Positions 33,273 to 42,146 of a stretch of DNA of 53,557 nt are shown here, in pieces. The stretch is from Bacteroidaceae bacterium. Its GTDB lineage: Bacteria > Bacteroidota > Bacteroidia > Bacteroidales > Bacteroidaceae. The number at the start of each line of letters is the position of its first letter. Position 1 is the first letter of the stretch. The stretch spans positions 1 through 53,557 of the forward strand of contig JAFSRW010000090.1 in the NCBI GenBank assembly GCA_017445925.1, written 5' to 3'. The notes beneath the pieces were generated by a model that ran no database searches, was not told the origin of the DNA, and saw nothing but the letters and a program-made list of their open reading frames with translations. Both the position numbers and the translations under genes were made by a program.

Positions 33273-33419
33273 ATGATTATAAAAATTCTCTTAGGTTGGA
33301 TTATTTTCCTCGTTGTCATTTACAGTATTATGTGGTTCGAAACTATATATTATAAGAAGAACCTCCCTGCTGTCTTCCGCAAGATTCTCCTCGCTTTTAC
33401 TGAGGAAGAAGAAGAATGA
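33273..33419 (+). CDS. 48-aa single-span membrane protein
   Basis: Begins MIIKILLGWIIFLVVIYSIMW, one membrane helix, then a basic juxtamembrane stretch (YYKKNLPAVFRK) and an acidic end (FTEEEEE). It is too short to classify. It lies between yihY (26-nt gap) and the HAD gene (25-nt gap) in the same direction, so it is probably part of the operon. The helix/basic/acidic layout and codon-clean frame support it as real. Confidence 0.6.
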   Translation: MIIKILLGWIIFLVVIYSIMWFETIYYKKNLPAVFRKILLAFTEEEEE

Positions 33420-33444
33420 AATCCCAAGTAAACAAATAAAACGT

Positions 33445-33867
33445 ATGACTATTGCAGTAGATTTTGACGGGACAATCGTTGAGCATAAATATCCTGAGAT
33501 TGGCAAAGAAATCCCCTTTGCCACAGACACGCTGAGAATGCTTATTAAGGAGCGCCATAAACTCATTCTGTGGAGTGTTAGGGAAGGCAAACTTCTGGAC
33601 GATGCTGTGGAGTGGTGTAAAGCAAGAGGTGTAGAGTTCTATGCCATCAACAAGGATTTCCCTGAGGAAGATGTGGAAAAGAATATACATTTCAGCAGAA
33701 AACTGAAGGCTGATGTTTGGATTGACGACCGCAATGTGGGCGGATTGCCTGACTGGGGAACCATCTATGAAATAATCTCGAAACACAAAACATATGAGCA
33801 AGTACTGACCGAACAGCTTGAAGCAGAATCAGAGAAACCTAAAAAGAAATGGTGGAAGCTCAAGTAA
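33445..33867 (+). CDS. HAD-superfamily hydrolase, BT_0820-like
   Basis: 140 aa. HAD motif I is AVDFDGTIVEH with both catalytic Asp; the later motif IDDRNVGGLPDW carries the acidic metal-binding pair; WSVREGKLLDDAVEW lies between. The sequence closely follows the small HAD proteins of Bacteroides typified by BT_0820, whose substrate is not established in anything I can recall. The start is set at MTIAVDFDG because the longer upstream frame overlaps the small membrane-protein gene. A terminator follows. Confidence 0.88.
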   Translation: MTIAVDFDGTIVEHKYPEIGKEIPFATDTLRMLIKERHKLILWSVREGKLLDDAVEWCKARGVEFYAINKDFPEEDVEKNIHFSRKLKADVWIDDRNVGGLPDWGTIYEIISKHKTYEQVLTEQLEAESEKPKKKWWKLK

Positions 33868-33869
33868 AT

Positions 33870-33902
33870 AAAAAGAGGATGTGCCCGGCACACCCTCTTT
33901 TC
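33870..33902. terminator. Terminator between HAD and rny genes
   Basis: AAAAGAGGATGTGCC / GGCACACCCTCTTTT with a 2-nt centre and A/T-rich flanks. It lies between convergent genes, so it probably works in both directions. Confidence 0.8.
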
Positions 33903-33924
33903 TCACCTTATTATATATAAGGGA

Positions 33925-35475
33925 TTATTTTGCGTAGGAAACAGAACGGGTTTCACGGATAACCGTAATCTTTACCTGACCGGGATAAGTCATCTCATTC
34001 TGAATCTTTGTGGCAATATCCGTACTCAGAAGTTCTGTCTGCTTATCGTCAATCTTATCAGCACCAACAATAACACGGAGTTCACGACCAGCCTGAATAG
34101 CATAGGTCTTAACCACACCAGGATAACTCATGGCTATGTTCTCCAAATCCTTTAGGCGCTTGATATAGGCCTCTACAATCTCACGACGGGCACCAGGGCG
34201 AGCACCACTGATAGCATCACAAACCTGAACAATAGGTGCAAGGAGTGTTGTCATCTCCATCTCGTCGTGATGTGCACCTATGGCATTACAGATATCGGCC
34301 TTCTCTTTATACTTCTCAGCCAACTTAGCTCCATACAATGCGTGAGGCATTTCAGGTTCTTCATCAGGCACCTTACCTATATCGTGCAACAAGCCTGCAC
34401 GCTTTGCCTTCTTGGGATTCAAGCCCAACTCGCTGGCCATAACGGCACATAGGTTGGCTGTCTCACGGGCGTGCTGCAACAGGTTCTGACCATAGCTGCT
34501 ACGATACTTCATCTTACCAATGATACGAATCAGCTCGGGATGCAAACCATGAACACCAAGGTCGATAGTAGTACGCTTTCCGGTTTCAATAATCTCCTCG
34601 TCGACTTGCTTCTTAACCTTTGCTACAACCTCCTCAATACGGGCAGGATGTATACGGCCGTCGGCAACCAACTGGTGCAGGGCCAAACGACAGATCTCGC
34701 GCCGAACGGGGTCGAAGGCGCTGATAACAATTGCCTCAGGGGTATCATCCACCACAATTTCTACTCCCGTAGCTGCCTCTAAAGCGCGGATGTTACGTCC
34801 TTCACGGCCAATAATTCGGCCTTTAACTTCGTCATTCTCAATATGGAATACAGTAACGCTATTTTCAACTGCTGTTTCTGTAGCCACACGCTGAATGGTT
34901 TGGATGATGATGCGCTTCGCCTCCTTGTTGGCTGTCATCTTGGCATCATCCATTATCTCATTGATGTAAGCAGCAGCACTTGTCTTAGCTTCATCCTTAA
35001 GTGATTCTATCAGACGCTCACGAGCTTCCTCAACGCTAAGCCCGGAAATTTCTTCCAACTTAGTGCGTTCCTGTTCCACCAAACGTCCCATACGCTGTTC
35101 TAACTCTTCTTCCTTCTTCTGAAGAACAGTCTGCTGAGCCTCCAAACGCATACGCATCGTATCAGACTCCTGCTTGCGACGAGTCAATTCATCTTGTTTT
35201 TGGTTAAGACTAAGCTCTCTTTGCTTGGCCCTGTTCTCTGCTTGCTGAATCTGCTGATTACGCTGACGGACCTCGTTTTCCAACTCAGCCTTCTTGCTGA
35301 TAAACTTCTCCTTAACTTCGAGCAATTTCTTTTGCTTAATAATTTCTGCCTCCTGCTCGACCTCTTCTGTCATTCTTTTGCGCTTGCTTGGTAATACAAC
35401 AAAATACCATATACAAAAGAAGATCACAAAAGATACAATTCCAATGATCAGTCCATAAATAATATAAGGTGTCAT
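33925..35475 (-). CDS. rny: Ribonuclease Y
   Basis: 516 aa, standard length. The membrane-anchored endoribonuclease initiates mRNA decay. N-terminal transmembrane helix ([22 protein letters not shown]), a long charged coiled coil (about 35-200), KH domain ([36 protein letters not shown]) and HD phosphohydrolase domain with GLLHDIGK. Downstream of zapA (34-nt gap) in the same operon. Confidence 0.97.
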   Translation of the reverse strand: MTPYIIYGLIIGIVSFVIFFCIWYFVVLPSKRKRMTEEVEQEAEIIKQKKLLEVKEKFISKKAELENEVRQRNQQIQQAENRAKQRELSLNQKQDELTRRKQESDTMRMRLEAQQTVLQKKEEELEQRMGRLVEQERTKLEEISGLSVEEARERLIESLKDEAKTSAAAYINEIMDDAKMTANKEAKRIIIQTIQRVATETAVENSVTVFHIENDEVKGRIIGREGRNIRALEAATGVEIVVDDTPEAIVISAFDPVRREICRLALHQLVADGRIHPARIEEVVAKVKKQVDEEIIETGKRTTIDLGVHGLHPELIRIIGKMKYRSSYGQNLLQHARETANLCAVMASELGLNPKKAKRAGLLHDIGKVPDEEPEMPHALYGAKLAEKYKEKADICNAIGAHHDEMEMTTLLAPIVQVCDAISGARPGARREIVEAYIKRLKDLENIAMSYPGVVKTYAIQAGRELRVIVGADKIDDKQTELLSTDIATKIQNEMTYPGQVKITVIRETRSVSYAK

Positions 35476-35509
35476 GAATTCTTAATGTTTGATTTATTAA
35501 TTGGGGTCA

Positions 35510-35818
35510 TTAACTCTCTGTTTTTTTCTCGAGTGCGGACTCCAACTCAGCAAGCAGCGGCTTTAGTCGGCTGGTGATAGGCTCTGTATCCATCGACGTT
35601 TCTTGCTGTTTAACTTTGACAGCTATATCCAAAATTGTCATAACAAGATACATTTCCGTATTTTGTCCTGGATAGCTGTTTGTATAAAAGTTGAATCTCT
35701 CCTTAATCAGTTTCTCTGCTTGCCGATAAACAAATTCCTCTTCACGACGAACTGTCATAGGCAACGTCCAACTGCCAAAACGGAGAGTTATTGATAAGGT
35801 GTCACTTTGCTCTGCCAT
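35510..35818 (-). CDS. zapA: Cell division protein ZapA
   Basis: 102 aa. The ZapA pattern is visible: an N-terminal beta hairpin (SITLRFGSWTLPMTVRREEE), then YRQAEKLIKERFNFY and a long C-terminal helix (EMYLVMTILDIAVKVKQQE). It stabilises FtsZ bundles at the division site. It follows a coiled-coil protein gene by 4 nt, and the pair is likely co-translated. Confidence 0.85.
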   Translation of the reverse strand: MAEQSDTLSITLRFGSWTLPMTVRREEEFVYRQAEKLIKERFNFYTNSYPGQNTEMYLVMTILDIAVKVKQQETSMDTEPITSRLKPLLAELESALEKKTES

Positions 35819-35822
35819 AATT

Positions 35823-36119
35823 CTATTCTACTTTAAGCATGGAGATACACCGGTCAACGTCACGCACCATCTTTCTGATACGGCCTCGAAGGTCTTTTAC
35901 ATCATCATCAGCCATATCAATGTACTTTGCCATCTTAAGATGGGTATATTGATGTTGGAGTTCTTCATTTTTATGCTTCAACAACAGAATCTCCTCATCA
36001 CGTTCTTTCAAACGCGACAAGAGGTCTTGCTTCTCATTTTGAGACTTGCTGTACTGCATTAAAAGTTGGCGAGTACGGGTCTCAAGTTGAATGATTAGTT
36101 CTGTCAGTTTGGCATCCAT
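35823..36119 (-). CDS. Small coiled-coil protein next to zapA (ZapB-like candidate)
   Basis: 98 aa, almost entirely coiled coil: LTELIIQLETRTRQLLMQYSKSQNEKQDLLSRLKERDEEILLLKHKNEELQHQY with regular heptads. The C-terminal part DVKDLRGRIRKMVRDVDRCISML resembles proteins that co-occur with zapA in Bacteroidetes. By size, fold and operon position it may be a ZapB-like partner of ZapA, but sequence identity to ZapB is not evident. Own promoter upstream. Confidence 0.7.
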   Translation of the reverse strand: MDAKLTELIIQLETRTRQLLMQYSKSQNEKQDLLSRLKERDEEILLLKHKNEELQHQYTHLKMAKYIDMADDDVKDLRGRIRKMVRDVDRCISMLKVE

Positions 36120-36147
36120 TTTCTATCGAACTCCTATAATTCGAGGA

Positions 36148-36179
36148 CAAAGATAACTTTTTTTTTAACGCGATGCAAA
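36148..36179 (-). promoter_or_regulatory. Promoter of the coiled-coil/zapA/rny operon
   Basis: Minus strand TTTG (36179-36176), 20-nt spacer, TATCTTTG (36155-36148). The start site is near 36141, about 22 nt before the ATG. The upstream box abuts the stop of the next gene. Confidence 0.75.
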
Positions 36180-36180
36180 A

Positions 36181-36804
36181 TTATTCCTCACTATTTTTCT
36201 TTGGCTCCTTTTTTGCGAGCATAACAAGGGTATAAACATATTCAGACATCCATGATTCCGTATACCCAAGAGCTGATTGATACTTTCTGATAGCTACGCA
36301 GGTTCGACGTACGCCGTCATCTTTCCAATCTACCTTGGTCATTATTTCATGAACCTGTTTTTCGACCATCTGTCGCAAGGCACTCTTAAAGAAACCTGGC
36401 AGACGGAATTTCCATTGCATCAAGTTGCCCATCAGCATCATCAAATCCTGACTAAACCCCTGAAACGTAACAAGATAGCCCTGGACATCCTGTATTTTCT
36501 TGCAACGTTTCTTTACGCTATTGTCCACTTCATCAAAGAAACCGTCACTAATATGGTAAATATCCTGCATCAGCTTACGGCATTGTTTCTTTTCGCCAAC
36601 GCCCAACTTGTTGTTGACTGTCTGAACATGATAGGTTTGCTTAAAAATCCTCAAGTCGGGCAATGAGGCCAAATTATTAATTCCCAACTGGGCTGCCATA
36701 ACCGACTGGTAATAAACTCTAATGAGCAACATAAAATCTTCCATGCCGCCAATACGAGTATCAGAGTTTGATTTCCGACCAAATAATTTTGAAAATATCG
36801 ACAT
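36181..36804 (-). CDS. Hypothetical helical protein (207 aa)
   Basis: Begins MSIFSKLFGRKSNSDTRIGGMEDFMLLIRVYY. It is predicted all-helical and soluble, with no signal peptide, and has a basic central part (NSVKKRCKKIQDVQGYLV) and a Trp-containing helix (WKDDGVRRTCVAIRKYQSALGYTESWM). I do not recognise the family. It begins 23 nt after the degenerate sugar-transferase gene and is probably in its transcript. Confidence 0.65.
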   Translation of the reverse strand: MSIFSKLFGRKSNSDTRIGGMEDFMLLIRVYYQSVMAAQLGINNLASLPDLRIFKQTYHVQTVNNKLGVGEKKQCRKLMQDIYHISDGFFDEVDNSVKKRCKKIQDVQGYLVTFQGFSQDLMMLMGNLMQWKFRLPGFFKSALRQMVEKQVHEIMTKVDWKDDGVRRTCVAIRKYQSALGYTESWMSEYVYTLVMLAKKEPKKNSEE

Positions 36805-36827
36805 AACTATTGATTCTGTTAATAATG

Positions 36828-37595
36828 TTAATCTATTTTATTCTTGTTCAATATTGCTTTTGCAAGTATCTTAATGTCGAGCCACAACGACCAGTTTTGC
36901 TTGTACCAAACATCTGCATTCTTACAGAACCGGCAATTCACCATGTCTGGCACAACAGACATATTACCCCCAAAAACATTCAGGAGCTGTGGCATATTCT
37001 TTAAGGCTGGTTTCCGAAGGAATGACGATTCAGGAAGATCTTCTGTTCTGAATGTTAGCTTATCAAAAGGCTTACCTCTGCCATTCTTTTCCTTAACTAT
37101 AGAAAAAACCGGCCCTGGACTTTTACGCTTTATAATTATAGCCGCAACGATGTAGATAAAAGGAAAAATGAAGAAGAGGAAGATGCCGCTGACCAACAAA
37201 TCAAAAAGGCGTTTCACCAGTTTATTCCACCAATGACTAAGCGGCTCTTCAACGGGGGAAAGAAAAGACATAAAGCCTACATTCTTCACTCGCATATTTT
37301 TCTGAAGAACACTAAGTCCTGGAGTGCAGAAAAATAACAACGTCTTGTTTTCTTGACAAAACTGACACAAAATCTGCAAATCTGTTTTCTGTAAAGCACC
37401 TGAAACACAGCAGACTGCCGCAATATTTTCCAAATCCTGCAAAGTGTCTGACAAAACTTCGGGCAATATGCAATGTGTTTTGGGAGTTAGTCCCTGTACG
37501 TTCAATTCTGCTTGAATTTCAGCTGCCTCCTCGTCAGTTCCTATCAAAAGAAAAACTTTGGTGGGGTCTTGCATCCCCTTATATAATTTCTTCAT
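36828..37595 (-). CDS. Degenerate bacterial sugar transferase (monotopic phosphoglycosyl transferase homologue)
   Basis: 255 aa. The first ~110 residues form a Rossmann-like domain (VFLLIGTDEEAAEIQAEL...VCCVSGALQKTDLQIL). The rest follows the WcaJ/PglC-type domain: KRLFDLLVSGIFLFFIFPFIYIVAAIIIKRKSPGPVFSIVKEKNGRGKPFDKLTFRT, then LRKPALKNMPQLLNVFGGNMSVV and a final YKQNWSLWLDIKILAKAIL. In active enzymes the PQL segment reads LDELPQL, where Asp-Glu is the catalytic dyad. Here it is LKNMPQL, so both acids are gone. The GPRP after MSVV is also missing, and about 50 residues before ENWSLWLD are deleted. It is therefore probably a pseudoenzyme, possibly a membrane scaffold. It sits divergent to the Wzi gene and near a second, intact initiator (WecA-type). 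Confidence 0.8.
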   Translation of the reverse strand: MKKLYKGMQDPTKVFLLIGTDEEAAEIQAELNVQGLTPKTHCILPEVLSDTLQDLENIAAVCCVSGALQKTDLQILCQFCQENKTLLFFCTPGLSVLQKNMRVKNVGFMSFLSPVEEPLSHWWNKLVKRLFDLLVSGIFLFFIFPFIYIVAAIIIKRKSPGPVFSIVKEKNGRGKPFDKLTFRTEDLPESSFLRKPALKNMPQLLNVFGGNMSVVPDMVNCRFCKNADVWYKQNWSLWLDIKILAKAILNKNKID

Positions 37596-37698
37596 AATCG
37601 AATTTTCACTCTATTTTTGCAAAGTTACAACATTTTATGCAATTGGGCTAACGTCTATGCCGAAATTATCATAAAAATCAAAAAATGTAGCAAAACAC

Positions 37699-37729
37699 TT
37701 TACACGTACAAATAAAAATTTTAACTTTG
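37699..37729 (+). promoter_or_regulatory. Putative promoter of the Wzi-type gene
   Basis: TTTA at 37699-37702, 19-nt spacer, TAACTTTG at 37722-37729; predicted start just upstream of ATG 37758. Confidence 0.5.
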
Positions 37730-37757
37730 CAAGAAAATTTTGGATATTTGGAAACAA

Positions 37758-39275
37758 ATGAAGCGTATTGTTATATTATTGTTAACGATTCTCCCCTTAA
37801 CGGCAGCTGCACAAATCAGTCGTTTGGGACAGGACATTTACTACGAAGGTACTATGACAGGTTCCTTCAGCGATGGTGATTATGCCCCATTCTGGTTTAC
37901 GAACAACAGATATGGCCTAAGTTCGCACAAAAACAACTACGGCTACCTGCGTGGTGGCATTCATAGAGACGTGATGACAGACAGCTTGCGAAATTGGCGC
38001 ATAGGATATGGTGCCGATCTGGCTGTAGCAGTAGGTATGGGAAGCAAACACTTTATTGTTCAGCAACTTTATGCCGATTTTCAATGGAAAGCACTTCGCC
38101 TTAGTCTAGGCCAGAAGGAACGCCCCCTTGAACTGAAGAACCAAGCTCTCAGTAGTGGTGGTATGACTTCAGGTATTAATGCCAGGCCACTCCCGCAAAT
38201 ACGCCTTGAGTTACCAGACTTTCTGGTTATTCCCGGTACCAAGAAATGGCTAGCAGTCAAGGCACATCTTGCATACGGGTGGTATACAGATAATGCTTGG
38301 CAGCGTGAGTTTAACGACAACAATCCATACCTTTACACCACCGGTTCGCTCTATCATTCCAAGGCTTTGTTCCTGCGCATCGGGAATGAAGAGAAATTCC
38401 CCCTTACCGTCACAGGAGGTCTGGAAATGAGCTGCCAGTTTGGTGGCACAGGACACAACATCCCTCAAAGAAAAGGATTCCCTGGTCCACAATATTATGA
38501 CGAAAGTCTGCTGCATGGTTTCAAAAGCTTCTGGCATGCTTTAATTCCCGGTGGAAGCGATAGTAATGATGGTGATCCATACAGAAACAGTGAAGGTAAC
38601 CAAGTAGGAAGTTGGCACCTGCGCGCAGACTATCATGGCAAAGGATGGAGTGCAGGAGCATATCTGGAGCACTTCTTTGAGGACCAAAGCCAGATGTTCT
38701 GGCAATACGGCTGGAAGGATATGCTTTGGGGCGTAGAGGTTAACCTTCCCAATAATCCTTTCCTAAGCAGTATTGTTTACGAACACATTGGTACAATGGA
38801 TCAAAGCGGAGCCGTCTATCATGATAAAACGGACAACATGCCTGAGCAGATAAGCGGATGCGACCAATATTACAATAATCACATTTACGGAGCCTGGCAG
38901 CATTCAGGATTCGTTATGGGTAACCCGCTACTCTCCTCACCCATGTACAACGACCGTTTTGGATTCAGCAATCGACTCATGGTTTACCATAGTCGCGTAA
39001 ATGCTCATCACGTAGGTCTTAGCGGCCAGCCAACAGAAGAATGGGGCTGGCGTCTGCTCTATACCCACGAAAAGAGTCTAGGCTCATACAACACTCCTAC
39101 TCCTAACCCAGAGAAGGCCAACTATCTGATGGCAGAAGTTACTTACAAACCTCGCCAAGTGAAAGGATTAGGAATTACAGCCAGCTACGGGCATAACGAT
39201 GGTGAGATTCTTGGAAAAAGCAATGGTGGAATGATTTCCGTATCATACAGCGGATTGTTTAATATAACGAAGTAA
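37758..39275 (+). CDS. Wzi-type capsule assembly outer-membrane protein
   Basis: 505 aa from MKRIVILLLTILPLTAAAQ, a clean signal peptide; the in-frame ATG 37740 would spoil it. The mature sequence alternates beta strands and turns typical of an outer-membrane barrel (YYEGTMTGSFSDGDYAPFWFTNNRYGLSS...FIVQQLYADFQWKALRLSLGQKE), the start of the Bacteroidetes Wzi-domain family. The C-terminus ends in a barrel strand (GGMISVSYSGLFNIT). Likely role: holding capsule or exopolysaccharide at the surface. First gene of a rightward group with the lipocalin-like protein, WecA-GT fusion and acyltransferase. Confidence 0.85.
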   Translation: MKRIVILLLTILPLTAAAQISRLGQDIYYEGTMTGSFSDGDYAPFWFTNNRYGLSSHKNNYGYLRGGIHRDVMTDSLRNWRIGYGADLAVAVGMGSKHFIVQQLYADFQWKALRLSLGQKERPLELKNQALSSGGMTSGINARPLPQIRLELPDFLVIPGTKKWLAVKAHLAYGWYTDNAWQREFNDNNPYLYTTGSLYHSKALFLRIGNEEKFPLTVTGGLEMSCQFGGTGHNIPQRKGFPGPQYYDESLLHGFKSFWHALIPGGSDSNDGDPYRNSEGNQVGSWHLRADYHGKGWSAGAYLEHFFEDQSQMFWQYGWKDMLWGVEVNLPNNPFLSSIVYEHIGTMDQSGAVYHDKTDNMPEQISGCDQYYNNHIYGAWQHSGFVMGNPLLSSPMYNDRFGFSNRLMVYHSRVNAHHVGLSGQPTEEWGWRLLYTHEKSLGSYNTPTPNPEKANYLMAEVTYKPRQVKGLGITASYGHNDGEILGKSNGGMISVSYSGLFNITK

Positions 39276-39278
39276 CAG

Positions 39279-39740
39279 ATGAAGACTAACAGGCTTTTTT
39301 TTCTATACTGCATAGTATCAATTCTCTTTCTGGCTATATCCAGCAGTTGCGAGAATAAACGAGATGACAGCGGCACTTTGGGTGGTATGTGGCAACTTCT
39401 GGAGTGGAGGGCGTTAGACGGCTCGCCCGTTTACAGCAAACCGGATAATTCTAATGCCAGCATATATTACAAGGTACGCAACAATTTGCTTATGCTGCAA
39501 TTTCTTCCTGGCGAAGCGGAAGACTACTACCTGACGTATTATAAACAGGCAGAAGGCTGTATTATTATCCAGACAGATAAGATCTTTAAAGATTCTGAGC
39601 TTGACTCCGTAGCTCATCCCATAGAAGAGTTAAAGAAATATGGCATTCCCAACAACGGACGCTTGAAGATAGAAGAATTGACTTCCGACAAAATGGTACT
39701 TTCCGGAGCAGAGGGAACGCTACGTTTCCGTAAATATTGA
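39279..39740 (+). CDS. Lipocalin-like lipoprotein
   Basis: 153 aa. Signal peptide with lipobox AISSSC, so probably lipid-anchored. The mature part has a small beta-barrel pattern (GTLGGMWQLLEWRALDGSP...YYKVRNNLLMLQFLP...GRLKIEELTSDKMVLSGAEGTLRFRKY), the layout of Bacteroidetes lipocalin-like domains: W-x-L near the start and a closing L-x-F-x-K strand. Starts 3 nt after the Wzi gene, hence co-translated; probably an accessory outer-membrane component. Ligand unknown. Confidence 0.75.
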   Translation: MKTNRLFFLYCIVSILFLAISSSCENKRDDSGTLGGMWQLLEWRALDGSPVYSKPDNSNASIYYKVRNNLLMLQFLPGEAEDYYLTYYKQAEGCIIIQTDKIFKDSELDSVAHPIEELKKYGIPNNGRLKIEELTSDKMVLSGAEGTLRFRKY

Positions 39741-39813
39741 TGCAAGTTTTTATCAAAGTCGGTTTGTTCTCAGGAAAAACCTGCATTTTGGACAATAAAA
39801 AAAGTGTAAAAAA

Positions 39814-39832
39814 CGTTTATAATATATAAACG
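39814..39832. promoter_or_regulatory. Perfect palindrome just before the WecA-GT fusion gene
   Basis: CGTTTATA-ATA-TATAAACG, an 8-bp perfect inverted repeat ending 5 nt before ATG 39838. It could be an operator or an mRNA hairpin hiding the ribosome-binding region. Confidence 0.4.
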
Positions 39833-39837
39833 ATTAC

Positions 39838-42135
39838 ATGACTGCGCTCTACATTTTCATATCCTTCGTAGCTTCGGCACTAACGTCCATGCTATTAATG
39901 CCATGGATACTTAATCTGTGCAAACGCAACGGATACTTCGACAGGCCCAATGACCGCAAGATACACAAGAATAGCACACCCCGTCTAGGAGGTGTTATTT
40001 TTGTTCCCAGCACCATAGTGGGCATTGCCGTTACTTTAGCAATCATCTTCAACTTCGACGGAGAGAGTGAGCCTCTTAAATCGAGCACTTTGCTTATAGG
40101 ATTCGGTATTTTTACCATATATGTAACAGGTTTGTTAGACGATCTTTTTGGGCTTTCTGCACATTTAAAGTTCTTCATCCAGTTTATAGCAGCACTTTGC
40201 TTCCCCCTTATAGGCCTTGCCCTAAATAATCTATATGGTTTCTGTGGCATCTATGAGATTCCGGATATATACAGTTACCCATTAACGGTCTTCCTAGTGA
40301 TGATAGTGGTAAACAGCATCAACCTTATAGATGGTATTGACGGACTTGCCAGTAGTCTTTCACTCATTGCCTTTATAGTCTTTACATGGGCTTTTTGGGA
40401 ATGGGGTATGCACATATTCTGCCTCTTTACAGCTGCCATATCCGGTAGTCTGATTGTATTCCTTTGGTATAATCTTTTTGGAGACAACGCCAAAGGTACC
40501 AAAATTTTTATGGGTGATTCCGGCAGCTTGATGCTGGGCTATGCACTAAGCTATTTAGGACTGAAATTCTGTTCGGACAATACCATAAAAGAACCAGAAG
40601 AGTTCAGCCTATTGCTGACTTATACGCTTTTACTGATTCCCACCTTCGACCTCACACGTGTTGCCTGTAGTCGTATTCTTCGAGGTGAGCATCCATTCCA
40701 TTCTGACAAGACCCATATCCATCACAAGCTCATACGAACAGGTCACTACATGCACATGGCGCTTTTGACAATTCTAGTGGCCGATATCATCTTCGCCCTA
40801 TTGAACGCAGGGTTGTACCTTATTGGACTTAACATTACATGGATAGTTTTAGTGGATGTCATACTATTCGTAGTTTGGCAGAAACGGATTGACCATTCTA
40901 TTGCCAAAAATGATGAGCGTCTGGCATTGGAGACAAACTTGCGTAAAGAACTTGACGAGAATGCCGCAAACGCCAGAAAGATTTGCATTCTTACACCACG
41001 CTTCCCCGTGCCAGAGAATGGTGGCGATGTGCTTCGCATCAACAATGTAGCCCATCAGTTGCGAAAGCAAGGCTACAAACTTATTTTGCTTAGCCTGGAG
41101 GAGGACGGACAACCGCAAATCTTTGAGGCCCAGCGTATATACCACAAGGTTTATACAGTACACAGACATCATTTCTCTTCGCTTTTTCATGCACTTATTT
41201 GCTTCTTACAGGCAAAGCCCATGCAATGCGGCTTTTACATGTCGGGCACTTACAGAAGAAAGTTACGTGAGATAATTCAGAAAGAGAACCCTGACCTTTT
41301 CATTGCTCATCTGCTACGTATGATGCCTTACCTTGATGAACTTGGGCTTCACAGTCGATCTATTATAGAAATGACAGATGCCCTTTCCAAGACCTATGCT
41401 ATGTCTTCTCAAAGCAAGGGCAACTGGCTCCTAAGGAATGTCTACCGTATGGAGCAAAGGCTAATTCTTAGAGCCGAGCAGTATAGTCTGCTGCACTTCC
41501 CCAAAAATGTGTTAGTCTCTCAGGCCGACATTGACTATCTGAAGACAAAATCCCTCCACCCCGAGAGCCTGGAATTGCATTCTAACGGCATTATTTGCAG
41601 CAAGAACATCAAACGCAAGTACGATCCCAACAAGATTGTTTTTGTGGGCAATATGCGAACCTTGCAGAATCAAGATGCTGTACTTTGTTTTGTCCAAGAT
41701 ATTTTTCCACGCATTCTCAAAAAGAAGCCCAATTCCAAGTTCTATATTGTTGGAGCACAGCCTCCACAAAGCATCCAGCAGTTGGCTTCAGAGAATATCT
41801 TTGTTACAGGTTTTGTTGATGATATTGAGGACACCATTTGTGATGCCTGTCTGACTATAGCCCCAGTCCGCGTGGCTGCAGGAATCCAAAACAAAGTGCT
41901 GGTAGCTATGAGTTGTGGAATTCCCGTTGTAATGACCAGCCTTATTTCCAACGCCATCCCAGAACTCAAGCATGAGGAGAACTGCCTTATTCAGGACGAG
42001 GCTGCCACACTAGCCGATGCCTGCCTGCGCATCATGAACCATCCCGACCTGCGTCAGCAACTGGCTATTAACGGATATGAGATGGTAAAACGTCATTATT
42101 CGTGGAAAGATAAGATTCACGGATACGTAAGGTAA
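39838..42135 (+). CDS. WecA-type polyprenyl-phosphate sugar-1-phosphate transferase fused to a GT4-like glycosyltransferase
   Basis: 765 aa. Residues 1 to about 365 are a polytopic MraY/WecA-type enzyme: opening segment with DRPNDRKIHKNSTPRLGG, LDDLFGLSAHLK, NSINLIDGIDGLASS, GTKIFMGDSGSLMLGY and HPFHSDKTHIHHKLI (the HIHH motif of the WecA branch). It should load a HexNAc-1-phosphate onto undecaprenyl phosphate. After a charged linker, residues 380-765 are a GT-B glycosyltransferase (ILTPRFPVPENGGDVLRINNVAHQL at its start; NKIVFVGNMRTLQNQDAVLCF; APVRVAAGIQNKVLVAMSCGIPVVMT). So one polypeptide can start a lipid-linked glycan and add the next sugar. Followed by an acyltransferase gene 11 nt downstream. 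Confidence 0.92.
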   Translation: MTALYIFISFVASALTSMLLMPWILNLCKRNGYFDRPNDRKIHKNSTPRLGGVIFVPSTIVGIAVTLAIIFNFDGESEPLKSSTLLIGFGIFTIYVTGLLDDLFGLSAHLKFFIQFIAALCFPLIGLALNNLYGFCGIYEIPDIYSYPLTVFLVMIVVNSINLIDGIDGLASSLSLIAFIVFTWAFWEWGMHIFCLFTAAISGSLIVFLWYNLFGDNAKGTKIFMGDSGSLMLGYALSYLGLKFCSDNTIKEPEEFSLLLTYTLLLIPTFDLTRVACSRILRGEHPFHSDKTHIHHKLIRTGHYMHMALLTILVADIIFALLNAGLYLIGLNITWIVLVDVILFVVWQKRIDHSIAKNDERLALETNLRKELDENAANARKICILTPRFPVPENGGDVLRINNVAHQLRKQGYKLILLSLEEDGQPQIFEAQRIYHKVYTVHRHHFSSLFHALICFLQAKPMQCGFYMSGTYRRKLREIIQKENPDLFIAHLLRMMPYLDELGLHSRSIIEMTDALSKTYAMSSQSKGNWLLRNVYRMEQRLILRAEQYSLLHFPKNVLVSQADIDYLKTKSLHPESLELHSNGIICSKNIKRKYDPNKIVFVGNMRTLQNQDAVLCFVQDIFPRILKKKPNSKFYIVGAQPPQSIQQLASENIFVTGFVDDIEDTICDACLTIAPVRVAAGIQNKVLVAMSCGIPVVMTSLISNAIPELKHEENCLIQDEAATLADACLRIMNHPDLRQQLAINGYEMVKRHYSWKDKIHGYVR

Positions 42136-42146
42136 AAGATGCCCTT

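Noticed and set aside
33313-33444. Longer N-terminus for the HAD protein
   Set aside because: It would overlap the 48-aa membrane-protein gene out of frame; the HAD fold starts exactly at MTIAVDFDG.
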